A stretch of 64,000 nucleotides of DNA from Quatrionicoccus australiensis (GCF_020510525.1 NZ_CP075188.1:434001-498000); one strand, 5' to 3'; positions 34,495 to 44,106 are shown, counted from the first letter of the stretch. The notes: generated from the letters alone by a model not told the origin. Made by a program: numbers and translations.

Positions 34495-36240
34495 TCAGTC
34501 GGTCAGCAACTTGCCGTTTTGCAGCAGGTTCTGGATGATTAGTGCATCCGAGCCGAGAGCGCCGCTGTGAGACAGATCGACGCCGTAGAGAACAATTTCC
34601 TGGGTTACGTTGCCGCCCATGCCGGTCAAAATGTCCTTGCCCTGGTTACCAAGCAGGATGTTGTTCTTGCCATCGCCGCTGATGCTGTCGTCGCTGCTTG
34701 TGCCTGTCGTTACATTTTCAGGCTCGGCACCGTTGAGCAGGCTAAGGTCGAGCAGCGTGCCAATGTCAGCCGTGTCGCTTGCGCCGTAGGCGTCGGTAGC
34801 GGTAATGGTGGCACCTTCGAGGATGTTCAGATTGAGCAAGGCATCCCCGGTACGTAGCGTCGATAGCAATTCCTTGATGCTCAGATTGTCGATGACCGGG
34901 TGAGCCGGGTCGAGGGAGGTGATGGTCAGCGTGAAATGGCTGCCCAGTCCGAGCAGGCCGGAGTCGTTGATCAACACGACCTTGAGGCCCAATGCACTGG
35001 CCAGTTCCTGTGACCAGGTCAGGACTTCATCGCCGCCCAGGTTGATGCTGAGCAGTGCTCCAGATTCGATTACCAGCTGGGTGATGTTGTTGTTGGCATC
35101 ACTCGCCTGGTATTGGTCGCCACTCAAGTCGATCAGGTTCAGTGCATCAATGCCGACCAGGCCAAGCAGACTGTTGCTGAAGGCATGGACATCCGGCGCG
35201 ACATTGTGACTCGCTGGCGTGTTTTCGCCGGAAAGAGTGAAATAGATTCCGTTGTCGCTGTGCGGGGTTATTTCAGGGGCCGAACTGATTTTCGGCATGT
35301 CGTCTTCGATGTGGATGGTGAGCGTGGCTTTGCTGACGTTGCCAGCCTTGTCTGTGGCCTGGACATCGATATTCAAATCCCTGGCATCCTCACCCTGTGT
35401 CGGGTGATCAATCGGTTTGGATAGCGTCGTGGTGATCTTGCCCTGATCATCCAGTGTTACGACGATCACTTCCTGCTGTCCTGTCGGCGTATCAATGTAG
35501 CCGATCAGCTTGTGACCACCGGTTTCCAGTATCCAGTCAATCTGTTTGCCACCTGATGAGAAAGACGGATTCTGTGGAGGCGTGAGCAGGCTGAGGTGGG
35601 CGCCTTTATCGTCAAGTGTCAGCGTAGTGCTGGCGCTCCGGAAGTTGGTATTGTCGGGGGAGCCGCCAGTGTCCTGGTTCCCGCCAGGCAGTCCTTCTTC
35701 GGAGACCGAAGTGCCGAGTGGGTCGATGCTGATAGTTGGGGGCGTGGTGTCTAGCGTGTAAGTCAGGCTGGTGTCGACGCTGGCGATATTGCCGGCCTTG
35801 TCGGTCGAGGTAACCCTGGCCTCGATAGTCAGGTCGGGATCGGCGGCGAGTTCCTTGCCCGGGACGTCGACGCTGAAGCCGAGCGTCGTCGCGTTGCGCT
35901 GGATGACGGTGGTCAGGTAATCGTGGCCGTTGATGGTGACGACGATCGGGTCGCCGAGCTTGGCGTCGCCGCCGACGGTGCCGGTCACGGCAATCGCGGC
36001 TGCGGTGGATTCGGTGAGGTTGATGATGCCGTCGCCGGCAAAGTTGGCATCGAGCGCGATGGACGCTTTCGGCAGGTCGGTCGCCAGGCTGTAATCCTGG
36101 GTGTCGAAGGCGGTGGCGCTGTTGCCGGCGGCATCGACGCCGCTGGCGACGACTGTATAGTTGTCTTGGCCGAGCGGGGCGGTGACGTCGACGGCGAAAC
36201 TGCCATCGCCCTTGACCGTGGTGTTCACCGTCTGTACCAA
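34495..36240 (-). CDS. LapA-like adhesin, repeat and C-terminal part
   Basis: This open frame (581 residues from a TTG codon at 36240; the frame stays open upstream to at least 36330) encodes Ig-like bacterial domains (VDAAGNSATAFDTQ, TSTDKAGNIASVDTSLTYTL, then VQATDKAGNVSKATLTIHI). A larger C-terminal domain follows, with one hemolysin-type calcium repeat (SISGDGKNNILLGNQGKDIL). No start codon with a ribosome binding site exists, and the sense clearly continues from the retention module encoded just upstream in another frame. It is therefore the distal part of one adhesin gene broken by a frameshift or repeat deletion near 36300. An assembly collapse of long repeats would look the same. Confidence 0.75.
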   Translation of the reverse strand: MVQTVNTTVKGDGSFAVDVTAPLGQDNYTVVASGVDAAGNSATAFDTQDYSLATDLPKASIALDANFAGDGIINLTESTAAAIAVTGTVGGDAKLGDPIVVTINGHDYLTTVIQRNATTLGFSVDVPGKELAADPDLTIEARVTSTDKAGNIASVDTSLTYTLDTTPPTISIDPLGTSVSEEGLPGGNQDTGGSPDNTNFRSASTTLTLDDKGAHLSLLTPPQNPSFSSGGKQIDWILETGGHKLIGYIDTPTGQQEVIVVTLDDQGKITTTLSKPIDHPTQGEDARDLNIDVQATDKAGNVSKATLTIHIEDDMPKISSAPEITPHSDNGIYFTLSGENTPASHNVAPDVHAFSNSLLGLVGIDALNLIDLSGDQYQASDANNNITQLVIESGALLSINLGGDEVLTWSQELASALGLKVVLINDSGLLGLGSHFTLTITSLDPAHPVIDNLSIKELLSTLRTGDALLNLNILEGATITATDAYGASDTADIGTLLDLSLLNGAEPENVTTGTSSDDSISGDGKNNILLGNQGKDILTGMGGNVTQEIVLYGVDLSHSGALGSDALIIQNLLQNGKLLTD

Positions 36241-36278
36241 GCCGGCACTGTCGGAGATGGTCAGCGCGAAGGTCGAGG

Positions 36279-36764
36279 TCAGGATCGGGGCGCCGTTGCC
36301 GGCCAGGTTGCCGCTCCGGTTGCCCGTGCGTCGAATTGGTAGCCATTCGCTCCGCTCAAGGTTTCGGCGATGCGCAGCAGTTCGACGAAGGTGTAGCCCT
36401 CGTTGTCGCCGCCGGCAGCCGGTGCATCCTCGTCGAGCAGGGTGTCGAGATTGCCGCCGCTACTCAGTGCCTTGGCGATTTTCTGGAAGCCTTTCTTGCT
36501 GACGTTCAGCGCGCTGTCCGTGCCATCCGGCTTGATCATCGCCGCCACTTCGCTGTCGAGCTTGGCCGGCAATCCTGGACGGACAAGCAGATCGCGGCCG
36601 TCGGCCAGCTTGAGCATGGCTTCCGAGCCGTCGGTCGCGCTGACCGTCTCGCCTTCGCGGATGACGTCGCCGGTTTTGAGACGGCGAGTGTTGCCGGCGT
36701 TATCGCGGGCAAAGGCAGCGCCCGTTAGGGAAGTCACTCTTCCGATGATTTGAGCTTGGGCCAT
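36279..36764 (-). CDS. LapA-like adhesin, N-terminal retention module
   Basis: The 161-residue frame matches the retention module of LapA-type giant adhesins: MAQAQIIGRVTSLTGAAFAR, a beta domain with GDVIREGETVSATDGSEA and LADGRDLLVRPG, a helix, then PAAG at residues 115-118, the kind of site the periplasmic protease LapG cuts. EGYTFVELLRIAE follows, as usual. In Lap systems this module plugs the outer-membrane channel until LapG cuts it, with LapD and c-di-GMP controlling LapG. Meaning ends at about ATG150; the last residues are out of frame. TGGAG precedes the ATG. Confidence 0.8.
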   Translation of the reverse strand: MAQAQIIGRVTSLTGAAFARDNAGNTRRLKTGDVIREGETVSATDGSEAMLKLADGRDLLVRPGLPAKLDSEVAAMIKPDGTDSALNVSKKGFQKIAKALSSGGNLDTLLDEDAPAAGGDNEGYTFVELLRIAETLSGANGYQFDARATGAATWPATAPRS

Positions 36765-37420
36765 GTTTGTACTCCAGACACACTTATTGATGCGGGCTAT
36801 GCCAGAAAGCTGGTTTGCGGTACTGCTTGGTGACAGGTGATTGCATGGAGAGGGTCGCCAAGAGGTGTTTCATATTATACAAACAAATTGAAACATGTTA
36901 TTTCAATTTATTCAAATAGTATTAATTTATGCCTGCTTGAGACTGGTGGCCTGATCATTTTTCAGGATGGTTTGGTGATTTTGTTGTTGAGCAAGAGCGT
37001 GGCAAGCGATCGGTTTTCCTCAAGTTCCCTTTTTGCTGTCATTGGCTTACCACCTTCTGTCAGCATGGTCGGTGTCGCAGCTTATGCTTTAAGTTGTTGT
37101 ATTTATTGGGCGTTGCGCCTGTGTTTTGTTCCGGTCTCGTCTGGGGTGCGGACAAAAGTTGAGTCGCCGTCACCTTGACTCATGCCAGTCATGGGCTTGG
37201 GTTTGGGTTTTGATGGTGGTGCAGCAGTAAAAATTGATAACAAATTTGATAGTTTCGTTATAATCAAGGATGCCATCGTTCTGGCTGGTTGCAGTTCGGT
37301 GATGGCCGGAGGGCGATGGATTTCGACTTGAGTGTTCGCTTGCAGGATGGGCTGTTTCAGCGGGCGCCTCGATGTTTGCCCTATACGCGATAGAGGGCCT
37401 TACTTCCGACAACCTACTGG
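36765..37420. other. Intergenic region between adhesin and GGDEF gene, AT-rich
   Basis: About 650 bp hold no convincing gene. The part at 36860-36945 is strongly AT-rich and contains an inverted repeat GTTTCA (36867-36872) / TGAAAC (36889-36894) around a minus-strand TATAAT (36874-36879). This may be an adhesin promoter, although no good -35 is seen and the leader would be about 100 bases. The right half holds a promoter for the GGDEF gene. Confidence 0.5.
37234..37264 (+). promoter_or_regulatory. Promoter of the REC-PAS-GGDEF gene
   Basis: TTGATA (37234-37239) and a perfect TATAAT (37259-37264) are 19 bp apart, slightly long. The leader before the ATG is about 150 bases and contains the inverted repeat GCCATC/GATGGC. 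Confidence 0.4.
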
Positions 37421-39127
37421 ATGCTCATCGGCATGGCTGAAGCGCTTGTGATTCAAGGTGACGCAGGGGATCGCCCGAGTATTTTGGCGGTTGATGACAC
37501 GCCCGCAATTCTCCAGTTATTGCAGGTGCTGCTCTGCGATGACTACGATATTGTCATCGTAGATTCCGGCTTGGCGGCGGTAGAAGCTTTTGCCAGGAAA
37601 ACTTTCGATCTTGTGCTGCTCGACCTGCTGATGCCGCAAATTGACGGCTTCGAGACACTGAAGCGCCTTAAGCAATTGCCAAACTTTGCTTCGACACCGG
37701 TTATCTTTCTCACGGCAATGGACGACTTGGCGAGTGAGCGTTGCGCCCTTGAGTTGGGCGCTGATGAGTACATCGTCAAGCCTTTCAAGCCAATGCTGGT
37801 GCGTTTGCGCATCGATAACCTGCTACAGCGCGTGCATTTGCAGCGTCAGCTTGAAATGGCCCTGGCCAGTGCCGACAAAGGACTTTGGGAATGGGATCTG
37901 CGCACTGGTCGGGTGAGCATTGATGCTTGCTGGGGGGAGCGCCTCAGTCTTGTGCGTCATGACAGGAACGATGATCCCGTTCGTTGGGAAGACTATTGCC
38001 ATCCGGACAGTGTGTGTCTTATTGATGAGGCAAAGGCGGACTATCAGGCCGGTCGTCTGCCGGCGTTCGATGTCGATGTGCAATTGCTTAACGCCAATGA
38101 GCAGTGGGTCTGGATCAATCTCTACGGCAAGGCTGTGATGACCTCTGCAGAGGGCGATTTTGTCCGGCTCAAAGGAACTTACCGAAACATCGAACGCCGC
38201 AAGCAGGCTGAGATCGCCCTCCAGAAAAGCGAAGAACGTTTCCGCTTTGTCATGGAAACGACTGGAGAGGGAATTTGGGACTGGCGAGTTGTATCCGGTG
38301 AAGTTGTCCACAATGCTTCGTTCTCGCGCATTCTGGGTATGGAGGAACACAATCTGGAGCACGCAGCCTCCTTCATCCGGTCGTTGATTCATCCTGATGA
38401 TTTGGCATCTGCCATGGGCCAGATGGCGGCCTGTCTGGATGAAGGTAAGGATTTTGTCAGTGAGCACAGGATGCGCCATGTTGACGGGCACTATGTCTGG
38501 GTCGCCGAGAAGGGGCGGGTCGTCGAGCGGGGAGCGGCTGGGCAGCCGATACGTGCCGTTGGCTCGCTGCGCGATATCAGCGAACGTAAGGCGCTCGAGG
38601 CGGAGTACAAGCGTTTGGCTCTCTATGATCCTCTGACAGGGCTGCCCAACCGGCGTCTATTGGTCGACCGCCTGCGCCAGGCAATTATCCAGAATCGCCG
38701 GAACAAGGAGTGCGGTGTGCTGATGTTCCTGGATATGGATCGATTCAAGCAAATCAACGATACCTTCGGTCATGAGTCCGGCGACATGCTGTTGATCGAA
38801 GTGGGGTGTCGCCTGAGCTCCTGCATGCGGGAAACGGATACCGTTGCCAGGCTGGGAGGAGATGAATTTATTGTCATGCTGACCGAGTTGCCTGATGAGC
38901 GCATGGTGGCCCGCTACGATGCCGAGCGGGTAGGAAACAAGATTCTTGATGTGCTGAATCAGCCTTACCAGCTTGGGCAAAATATTTGCGAAAGCACCCC
39001 GAGCATCGGTCTGACCTTGTTTGGTGGAGATGCGACCGAGTCTGTTGAGGCCATCATCAAGCGTGCAGATGGTGCAATGTATGAAGCCAAGATGGCCGGT
39101 CGTAACCGCCTGCGTTTCTCTATCTGA
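37421..39127 (+). CDS. Response regulator diguanylate cyclase (REC-PAS-PAS-GGDEF)
   Basis: The 568-residue protein has a receiver (about 20-140, phosphorylation site Asp68 in LLDLLMP, Lys in IVKPFKP), two PAS/PAC domains (about 145-270 and 275-395) and a GGDEF domain with ARLGGDEF near residue 480. RETD, five residues before it, is an inhibitory site. It should make c-di-GMP when phosphorylated. It has no kinase beside it; the Tad-locus kinase is the nearest candidate. Its end overlaps the convergent TolC gene by 8 bases. An ATG at 37433 is an alternative start. Confidence 0.9.
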   Translation: MLIGMAEALVIQGDAGDRPSILAVDDTPAILQLLQVLLCDDYDIVIVDSGLAAVEAFARKTFDLVLLDLLMPQIDGFETLKRLKQLPNFASTPVIFLTAMDDLASERCALELGADEYIVKPFKPMLVRLRIDNLLQRVHLQRQLEMALASADKGLWEWDLRTGRVSIDACWGERLSLVRHDRNDDPVRWEDYCHPDSVCLIDEAKADYQAGRLPAFDVDVQLLNANEQWVWINLYGKAVMTSAEGDFVRLKGTYRNIERRKQAEIALQKSEERFRFVMETTGEGIWDWRVVSGEVVHNASFSRILGMEEHNLEHAASFIRSLIHPDDLASAMGQMAACLDEGKDFVSEHRMRHVDGHYVWVAEKGRVVERGAAGQPIRAVGSLRDISERKALEAEYKRLALYDPLTGLPNRRLLVDRLRQAIIQNRRNKECGVLMFLDMDRFKQINDTFGHESGDMLLIEVGCRLSSCMRETDTVARLGGDEFIVMLTELPDERMVARYDAERVGNKILDVLNQPYQLGQNICESTPSIGLTLFGGDATESVEAIIKRADGAMYEAKMAGRNRLRFSI

Positions 39128-40571
39128 TTGCCCAAAGACCGAGTTTTCCGATATTGGCGGCCAGTTTCAGGCGAGCCGTGTGCCAGTTGGAGACTGACTT
39201 GATGCGCTGCTGTTCGGCGCCGGCGACGGCGCTTTGTGCGCTGAGAAGTTCGAGGATATTGCCGACACCGGCTTTGAAGCGACCCTGGGCGACCAGGAAG
39301 GACTGGCGGGCGCTCGAGACAAGGACATCGGCAGCCTTCATGTTTTCATTTTCAGTGCGCAGTGCTTGATAGCTTTTCCATACTTCCAGGGATATCTGCT
39401 GTTCGAGGCGGGAGAGTTCGGCGGCTTTGATCTCGGCTTGTCCCTGTGCCGTCTGCGTACGGTAATTTCGGCCAAATCCCTCGAATAACGGGATATTCAT
39501 CTGTATCCCGAGACTGTTGGTGCGGTTGCTGATATCGGTTGGAGAATAGCCGACCGCTGGCGGTTGATTTTCCTGTTCGGTACGGCCTAATTCTGCGGTC
39601 AGCGTCACGGTGGGCCGGCCTTCGGCCCGGGTTGCGGCGATCTTGGCGCGAGCTGCTGTGACTTCGGCTTGAGCGGCAAGCAGCGTTGGATGATGTTGTT
39701 TTGCCTCTTCGATCAGTTCATCCGCTGGCTTGACGAAGGCTGTGTCAGGGAGCCCTTCACGCCGGCGCGGCAGCACCAGATTGGTGGTCGCGCTGAGGCC
39801 CATGGCAGTGGCTAGTGTGCCTTGGGCATTTTTTAGCTCACCTTCTGCCGAGACTCGTTCCAGGCTGGCTTTCGAGTAGGCGACCTGAGCCTGCAACTGG
39901 TCGGTGAGGGCGCCAATGCCGGCTTTGTATTTGGCCGCGGCAGCATTGAAGCTTTCACGTGCCGCGTTTTCCGCCTCGCGGCTCGCTTCCAGTACTGCCT
40001 GCGCCGTCTGGGTGTCAAAGTAGGCCTGGGCGGCGTTGACGAATGCAATTTGCAGCGCGGCGTCATGGCTGGCATTGGCGGCATCCAGCAAGGCCATGGC
40101 CTGATCCAGATTGGCGCTGCGCAGACCGAAGTCAGTCAGCACCTGGCTCATTTTAAGGTTGCCACTGGTCAACGTTGGTTTAGCCTCGGAATTGAGCGGT
40201 GCATAGCGACTGTCACCGTAACGCGTGATGTTCTTTTGCTTGTTGTAGGCGAGTGTCGCGCCAATCGCCGGCATGTAGGCAGAGCGGGCAACGCCAAGCT
40301 GGGCAGTCTGCATCTTGGCGCCAGCCCAGGCGGCGCGGGTCTGCGGGTTGTTGCACAGGGCACGCTCAACTGCTTCCGGGAGTTCGAGCGGCTGGGCCGG
40401 TGAGGCAAAAACGCAGGGGGTGCTGGCATCATCATCGAGCATGCTGCCGGTGACTGAGCGGGCGATCTTGCCGTGCGTCAGGAAAGGGTCGATGCCGCCC
40501 GCGCTGGCGTTGCCGAGCAGAATGAACAGGATGATCGCCAGGCCTGCCCGGCGATAGCGAAAATTGCTCAT
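39120..40571 (-). CDS. TolC family outer-membrane channel of the peptide exporter
   Basis: The 483-residue protein has a signal peptide (ending NASAGG) and the two repeated halves of a TolC-type channel, each with long helices (such as TQTAQAVLEASREAENAARE) and short beta segments. It is the last gene of the HlyD-ABC-TolC operon, overlapping the ABC gene by 4 bases, so it should be the dedicated outer-membrane part of that exporter. Confidence 0.9.
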   Translation of the reverse strand: MSNFRYRRAGLAIILFILLGNASAGGIDPFLTHGKIARSVTGSMLDDDASTPCVFASPAQPLELPEAVERALCNNPQTRAAWAGAKMQTAQLGVARSAYMPAIGATLAYNKQKNITRYGDSRYAPLNSEAKPTLTSGNLKMSQVLTDFGLRSANLDQAMALLDAANASHDAALQIAFVNAAQAYFDTQTAQAVLEASREAENAARESFNAAAAKYKAGIGALTDQLQAQVAYSKASLERVSAEGELKNAQGTLATAMGLSATTNLVLPRRREGLPDTAFVKPADELIEEAKQHHPTLLAAQAEVTAARAKIAATRAEGRPTVTLTAELGRTEQENQPPAVGYSPTDISNRTNSLGIQMNIPLFEGFGRNYRTQTAQGQAEIKAAELSRLEQQISLEVWKSYQALRTENENMKAADVLVSSARQSFLVAQGRFKAGVGNILELLSAQSAVAGAEQQRIKSVSNWHTARLKLAANIGKLGLWAIR

Positions 40572-42733
40572 GCCCAGCCGCCCGCGTGCGCCAGTTGCTT
40601 GAAGTCGATGCTGTCGGGGGTGATGTCGCGGACAACCCGGCCATTATCAAGCACAATGACGCGGTCGGCTGAGGCGATGGTTTCCGGACGATGGGCGACG
40701 ATGATGCGGGTGATCGCGAGGTGCTTGATCGCATCGTTGACCATCGTTTCACGGGCGATGTCGAGGTGGCTCGTCGCTTCGTCGAGGAACAGGATGCGCG
40801 GCCTTTTGTAAAGCGCCCGGGCCAGCAGGATGCGCTGTTTCTGACCGCCGGAAAGGGCTGTGCCCATGTCGCCGATCAGCGTGTTGTAACCCATCGGCGT
40901 CGCCATGATTTCCTCGTGGATGGCCGCCAGGCGGGCGCATTCCTCAATCCGGGCGAGATCGGTCTGGTGGTCGAAGAAACAGATATTGTCGGCGATCGAG
41001 CCGGCAAACAGTACGTCGTCCTGCATTACCGTGCCAACCATGCTGCGCAGGGTCTCAAGGCCGACCTGGCTGACGTTGATGCCGCCGATCAGCACATCGC
41101 CCTCGTTGGGCTTGCGGATGCCGAGCATGGCGTTGATCAGCGTCGATTTGCCGCAACCGGAGGGGCCGATGATGGCGACCGATTCGCCGGCTGCAATCTT
41201 GATATCGACGCCGTCGAGTACCCAGGGCTCCTGATCGGCGTAGCGGTAGCGCAGGCCTGCGACCTCGATGCTGGCTTCGAGCGGCTGATCCTGGCCGCTG
41301 GCGGAAAAGTTCTTGGCGCTGGTGTCTTCCGGCTCGGCCAGCACGATGTCGGCCAGGCGTTCGCCCTGCAATTGCAGCATCTTGACCTCGACCACCTTGT
41401 CGATCAGGGCGCTGACCCGGCTGTCGAACTGGTCCTTGTAGGCGCTGAAGGCCATGAACACGCCAACCGTGAAATTGCCGTCGAGCACCAGCTTGGCGCC
41501 GAGCCAGATGATCAGCACGCGTTCCAGGCCGAACAGCACGCCGTTCAGCAGGCGATAGAGAATCTGCAGCTTCTGGCTGCGCAGGTCGGCATTGATCTGG
41601 TCGACCAGCAGGGTCAGCCAGGTCGAGCGGCGCTCGTCCTGGCGCTGGAAGAGCTTGATGCTGCGTACGCCGCGCACCGTCTCGAGGAAGTGGCTTTGCT
41701 GCTTGGCGGCGTGTACGATCTGTTCTTCGGTTGCGTTGCGCAGCGGCCGGTACCAAAGCCACCGACCGATCGCGTAGAGCACCATGGCGCCGACCGCGAT
41801 CCAGGCGAGCGGAGGGCTGTAGAGGAACATCATGAGCAGCGTGACCAACGTCATGGCACCGTCGAGGATGCCTTCGACGAAGGTCGTGGTCAGCGTCTTC
41901 TGGATATTGTCGATGGCGCTGAAGCGCGAGACGACGTCTCCAAGGTGCCGTTTCTCGAAATATTCGACGGGCAGGCGTACGAGGTGGGTGAATACATTGG
42001 CCCGCCACTGCACGTTGAGGGTCGTCGACATGTGCATGATGACCCAGGAACGCAGGGTGCCGACTCCCTGCTGCATGAGCATGAGCAGGCCGAAACCGAC
42101 GGCTAGCGTGGTCAGCAGGTCGCGGTCGGCGGACACGATGACGTTGTCGATCACCCACTGCAGGAAGAAGGGGCTGACCAGGGCGAAGACCTCGAGCGCC
42201 GCGGCGAGCAGCAGGATCTGGCCGAAGGAGCGGTAAAGGCCGGTGACATGGCCCATCAGCTCGCGCAGCTTGATGTGCTGCTTGTAGGTGGCCTTCTTGA
42301 AGCCGGTGTTGGGCCAAAGTTCGAGGGCGACGCCGGTGAATTGCTTCGACACGTCGTCCAGCGAGAGTTTGCGCAGACCGTAGGCCGGGTCGTGGATGGT
42401 CACGGTATTGCCTTTGACCTCCTTGAGCACGACGAAGTGGTTGAAGTTCCAGTGCAGGATGCACGGCATGCGCAATTGCGGCAGGTCTTCGAGCAGCAGT
42501 TTGACCGGGCGCGGCGCCAGGTTCAGCGCGCTGGCCATCTGGATCAGATGGCCGAGCGTCGTGCCCTTGATCGAGACCAGGAACAGCCGGCGCATGGTCG
42601 CCAGGTCGGTACGAAAGCCGTGGTAGGCGGAAACCATGGCCAGGCAGGCCAGTCCGCATTCGGTGGCCTCGGTCTGCAGGATCAGCGGCAGCTTGCGGCG
42701 CAGGCCGAACGACAGGTGCTCAAGAAAAGACAT
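40568..42733 (-). CDS. Peptidase-containing ABC transporter (C39 type)
   Basis: The 721-residue protein combines a C39 cysteine peptidase (about 10-135), six membrane helices (about 165-440) and an ABC ATPase. The peptidase is intact: Gln20, Cys26 (TEATECGLACL), His99 (NFNHFVVL) and Asp115 (IHDPAYG), unlike the dead C39-like domain of LapB or HlyB. The ATPase has GPSGCGKST, LSGGQKQR and LFLDEATS. Such transporters cut double-glycine leaders and export the mature peptide. Substrates with exactly such leaders are encoded about 1.4 and 1.9 kb upstream. Confidence 0.95.
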   Translation of the reverse strand: MSFLEHLSFGLRRKLPLILQTEATECGLACLAMVSAYHGFRTDLATMRRLFLVSIKGTTLGHLIQMASALNLAPRPVKLLLEDLPQLRMPCILHWNFNHFVVLKEVKGNTVTIHDPAYGLRKLSLDDVSKQFTGVALELWPNTGFKKATYKQHIKLRELMGHVTGLYRSFGQILLLAAALEVFALVSPFFLQWVIDNVIVSADRDLLTTLAVGFGLLMLMQQGVGTLRSWVIMHMSTTLNVQWRANVFTHLVRLPVEYFEKRHLGDVVSRFSAIDNIQKTLTTTFVEGILDGAMTLVTLLMMFLYSPPLAWIAVGAMVLYAIGRWLWYRPLRNATEEQIVHAAKQQSHFLETVRGVRSIKLFQRQDERRSTWLTLLVDQINADLRSQKLQILYRLLNGVLFGLERVLIIWLGAKLVLDGNFTVGVFMAFSAYKDQFDSRVSALIDKVVEVKMLQLQGERLADIVLAEPEDTSAKNFSASGQDQPLEASIEVAGLRYRYADQEPWVLDGVDIKIAAGESVAIIGPSGCGKSTLINAMLGIRKPNEGDVLIGGINVSQVGLETLRSMVGTVMQDDVLFAGSIADNICFFDHQTDLARIEECARLAAIHEEIMATPMGYNTLIGDMGTALSGGQKQRILLARALYKRPRILFLDEATSHLDIARETMVNDAIKHLAITRIIVAHRPETIASADRVIVLDNGRVVRDITPDSIDFKQLAHAGGWA

Positions 42734-42757
42734 GGGATGGATTTCGGGGAAAAGGTT

Positions 42758-44026
42758 TCAGAGCTTGCCGGTCAGGCTGAGTAGGGGTTCGAGTACCCAT
42801 TCATAGAGACGTCGGGTGTCCTGCAGCACGTCGGCGTCGAGCAGCATGCCGGCCTGAAGGGATTGCGGCTGGCCATAGGCAGTGATGCTCTGGCTGTCGA
42901 GGCTGACGTTGATGCGGTAGAGCGGCTCGCTGTTCTGACCATTGCCACCGATATTGCCGAGCGCGGAAATTTCGTTGCTTGGCAGCGCCGTTTTTGCCAC
43001 CGACAATACCTTGCCGCGGGCATGGCCGAATTTCTGGTAGGGGTAGGCCTGGTAGCGTAGCAGCACGGCATCGCCGGGCCGGATGAAGCCGACGGCGCGA
43101 CTCGGTGCATAAAGTTGGGCCTGCAGCACGGCACCGGTCGGCACGATGCTGACCAGTGGCCGGCTGCCGTCGACAGCCTGGCCGACTTCGGCGATGACGG
43201 CGGTGGCCGTGCCCTCGGTCGGCGCGGTGATGACGAGGCGGCGCTTGCCTTCGCTTTCGGTGAGTTCCTGGTCGACCGTCGAAATGCCGCGGTCGATCTG
43301 CGCCAACTGGTTCTGGTGCTTGAAGGAGAGGCCTGCGGCCTCCTTTTGCCGTGTCGCCATTTCACGGCCGACGGCGATCTGTTCGCGCTCCATGCTTTGC
43401 AGGCGGGAGCGCTGATCGAGCAGTTCTTCCTGCTTTTGCTGCACCTGTTCGCGTGAAATGTAATCCTGGCCGAGCAGGCCCTGATAGCGGGCGACCGTAT
43501 CTTCGCTAAGTTTCACGCGACTGCGCTGGCCGTCGATCAGGTTGTCGAGCTTCTGCATCTCGGCTGCCAGGCCTTCGATGCGTTTGAGCAGGGATTCGCG
43601 TTCATCCTGTTGCAGACGCCGCGTCTTTTCCATTTCTTCCTGCAGCGACAGGCGGCGAGACTCGACCTGGTGGCTGATGTTGGCCTGGATCGAGCCCAAG
43701 GTGCTGCTCTGTCGTTCGCTGGAGAGGACATAGAGAATCTGCCCGGCGCTGACACTCTGGCCCTCGCTGACGTGCTTTTCGAGGACGATACCGAGTTGCG
43801 GCACATAGACCTTGACCAGGCCGGAGTCCGGCAGCAATTGCCCGATCACTGTGCTGCGCTTGGTATAACTGCCCCAAGTGAAAAAGATCACGACGAGCAA
43901 GGCGCAACCAGCAGCAATGCTTGTGAGAACTCGATAACTGAGCGGGCGGATCAGAATGATGTCGCCCAAGGTCTTGGTTTGCTGGGCGCTGATTGCTGCG
44001 TGCCGAAAAAGTGGTTGTTCTGCCAT
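42758..44026 (-). CDS. HlyD-type periplasmic adaptor of the peptide exporter
   Basis: The 422-residue protein has one membrane helix (about 32-52), a lipoyl-like half (VPQLGIVLEKHVSEGQSVSAGQ), a long coiled-coil hairpin (about 115-250) and a beta barrel, the plan of CvaA-type adaptors that pair with C39 transporters. It lies 80 bp after the first peptide gene and 24 bp before the ABC gene. Confidence 0.92.
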   Translation of the reverse strand: MAEQPLFRHAAISAQQTKTLGDIILIRPLSYRVLTSIAAGCALLVVIFFTWGSYTKRSTVIGQLLPDSGLVKVYVPQLGIVLEKHVSEGQSVSAGQILYVLSSERQSSTLGSIQANISHQVESRRLSLQEEMEKTRRLQQDERESLLKRIEGLAAEMQKLDNLIDGQRSRVKLSEDTVARYQGLLGQDYISREQVQQKQEELLDQRSRLQSMEREQIAVGREMATRQKEAAGLSFKHQNQLAQIDRGISTVDQELTESEGKRRLVITAPTEGTATAVIAEVGQAVDGSRPLVSIVPTGAVLQAQLYAPSRAVGFIRPGDAVLLRYQAYPYQKFGHARGKVLSVAKTALPSNEISALGNIGGNGQNSEPLYRINVSLDSQSITAYGQPQSLQAGMLLDADVLQDTRRLYEWVLEPLLSLTGKL

Positions 44027-44065
44027 GCCTTGCCAACGGTGGAATAGTCGGCGCTATGCCGGAAG

Positions 44066-44096
44066 GCGGCACGATCGCCTTGACGGGTCGTGCCGC
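44066..44096. other. Hairpin between peptide and exporter genes
   Basis: A 9-bp perfect stem (GCGGCACGA / TCGTGCCGC) with a 13-base loop lies in the 80-bp gap between the peptide 1 gene and hlyD. There is no T tract. It could limit read-through or stabilise the peptide mRNA so that peptide exceeds exporter. Confidence 0.5.
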
Positions 44097-44106
44097 GGGC
44101 TCTTGC

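Noticed and set aside
36837..37178. Plus-strand open frame of 113 codons with GTG start in the AT-rich gap
   Set aside because: No ribosome binding site, unusual composition, no recognisable domain, and it spans a likely promoter region.
41055..42659. Open frame of 534 codons overlapping the C39 transporter in another frame of the same strand
   Set aside because: The product is Arg/Pro/His-rich, and the transporter frame has all family motifs.
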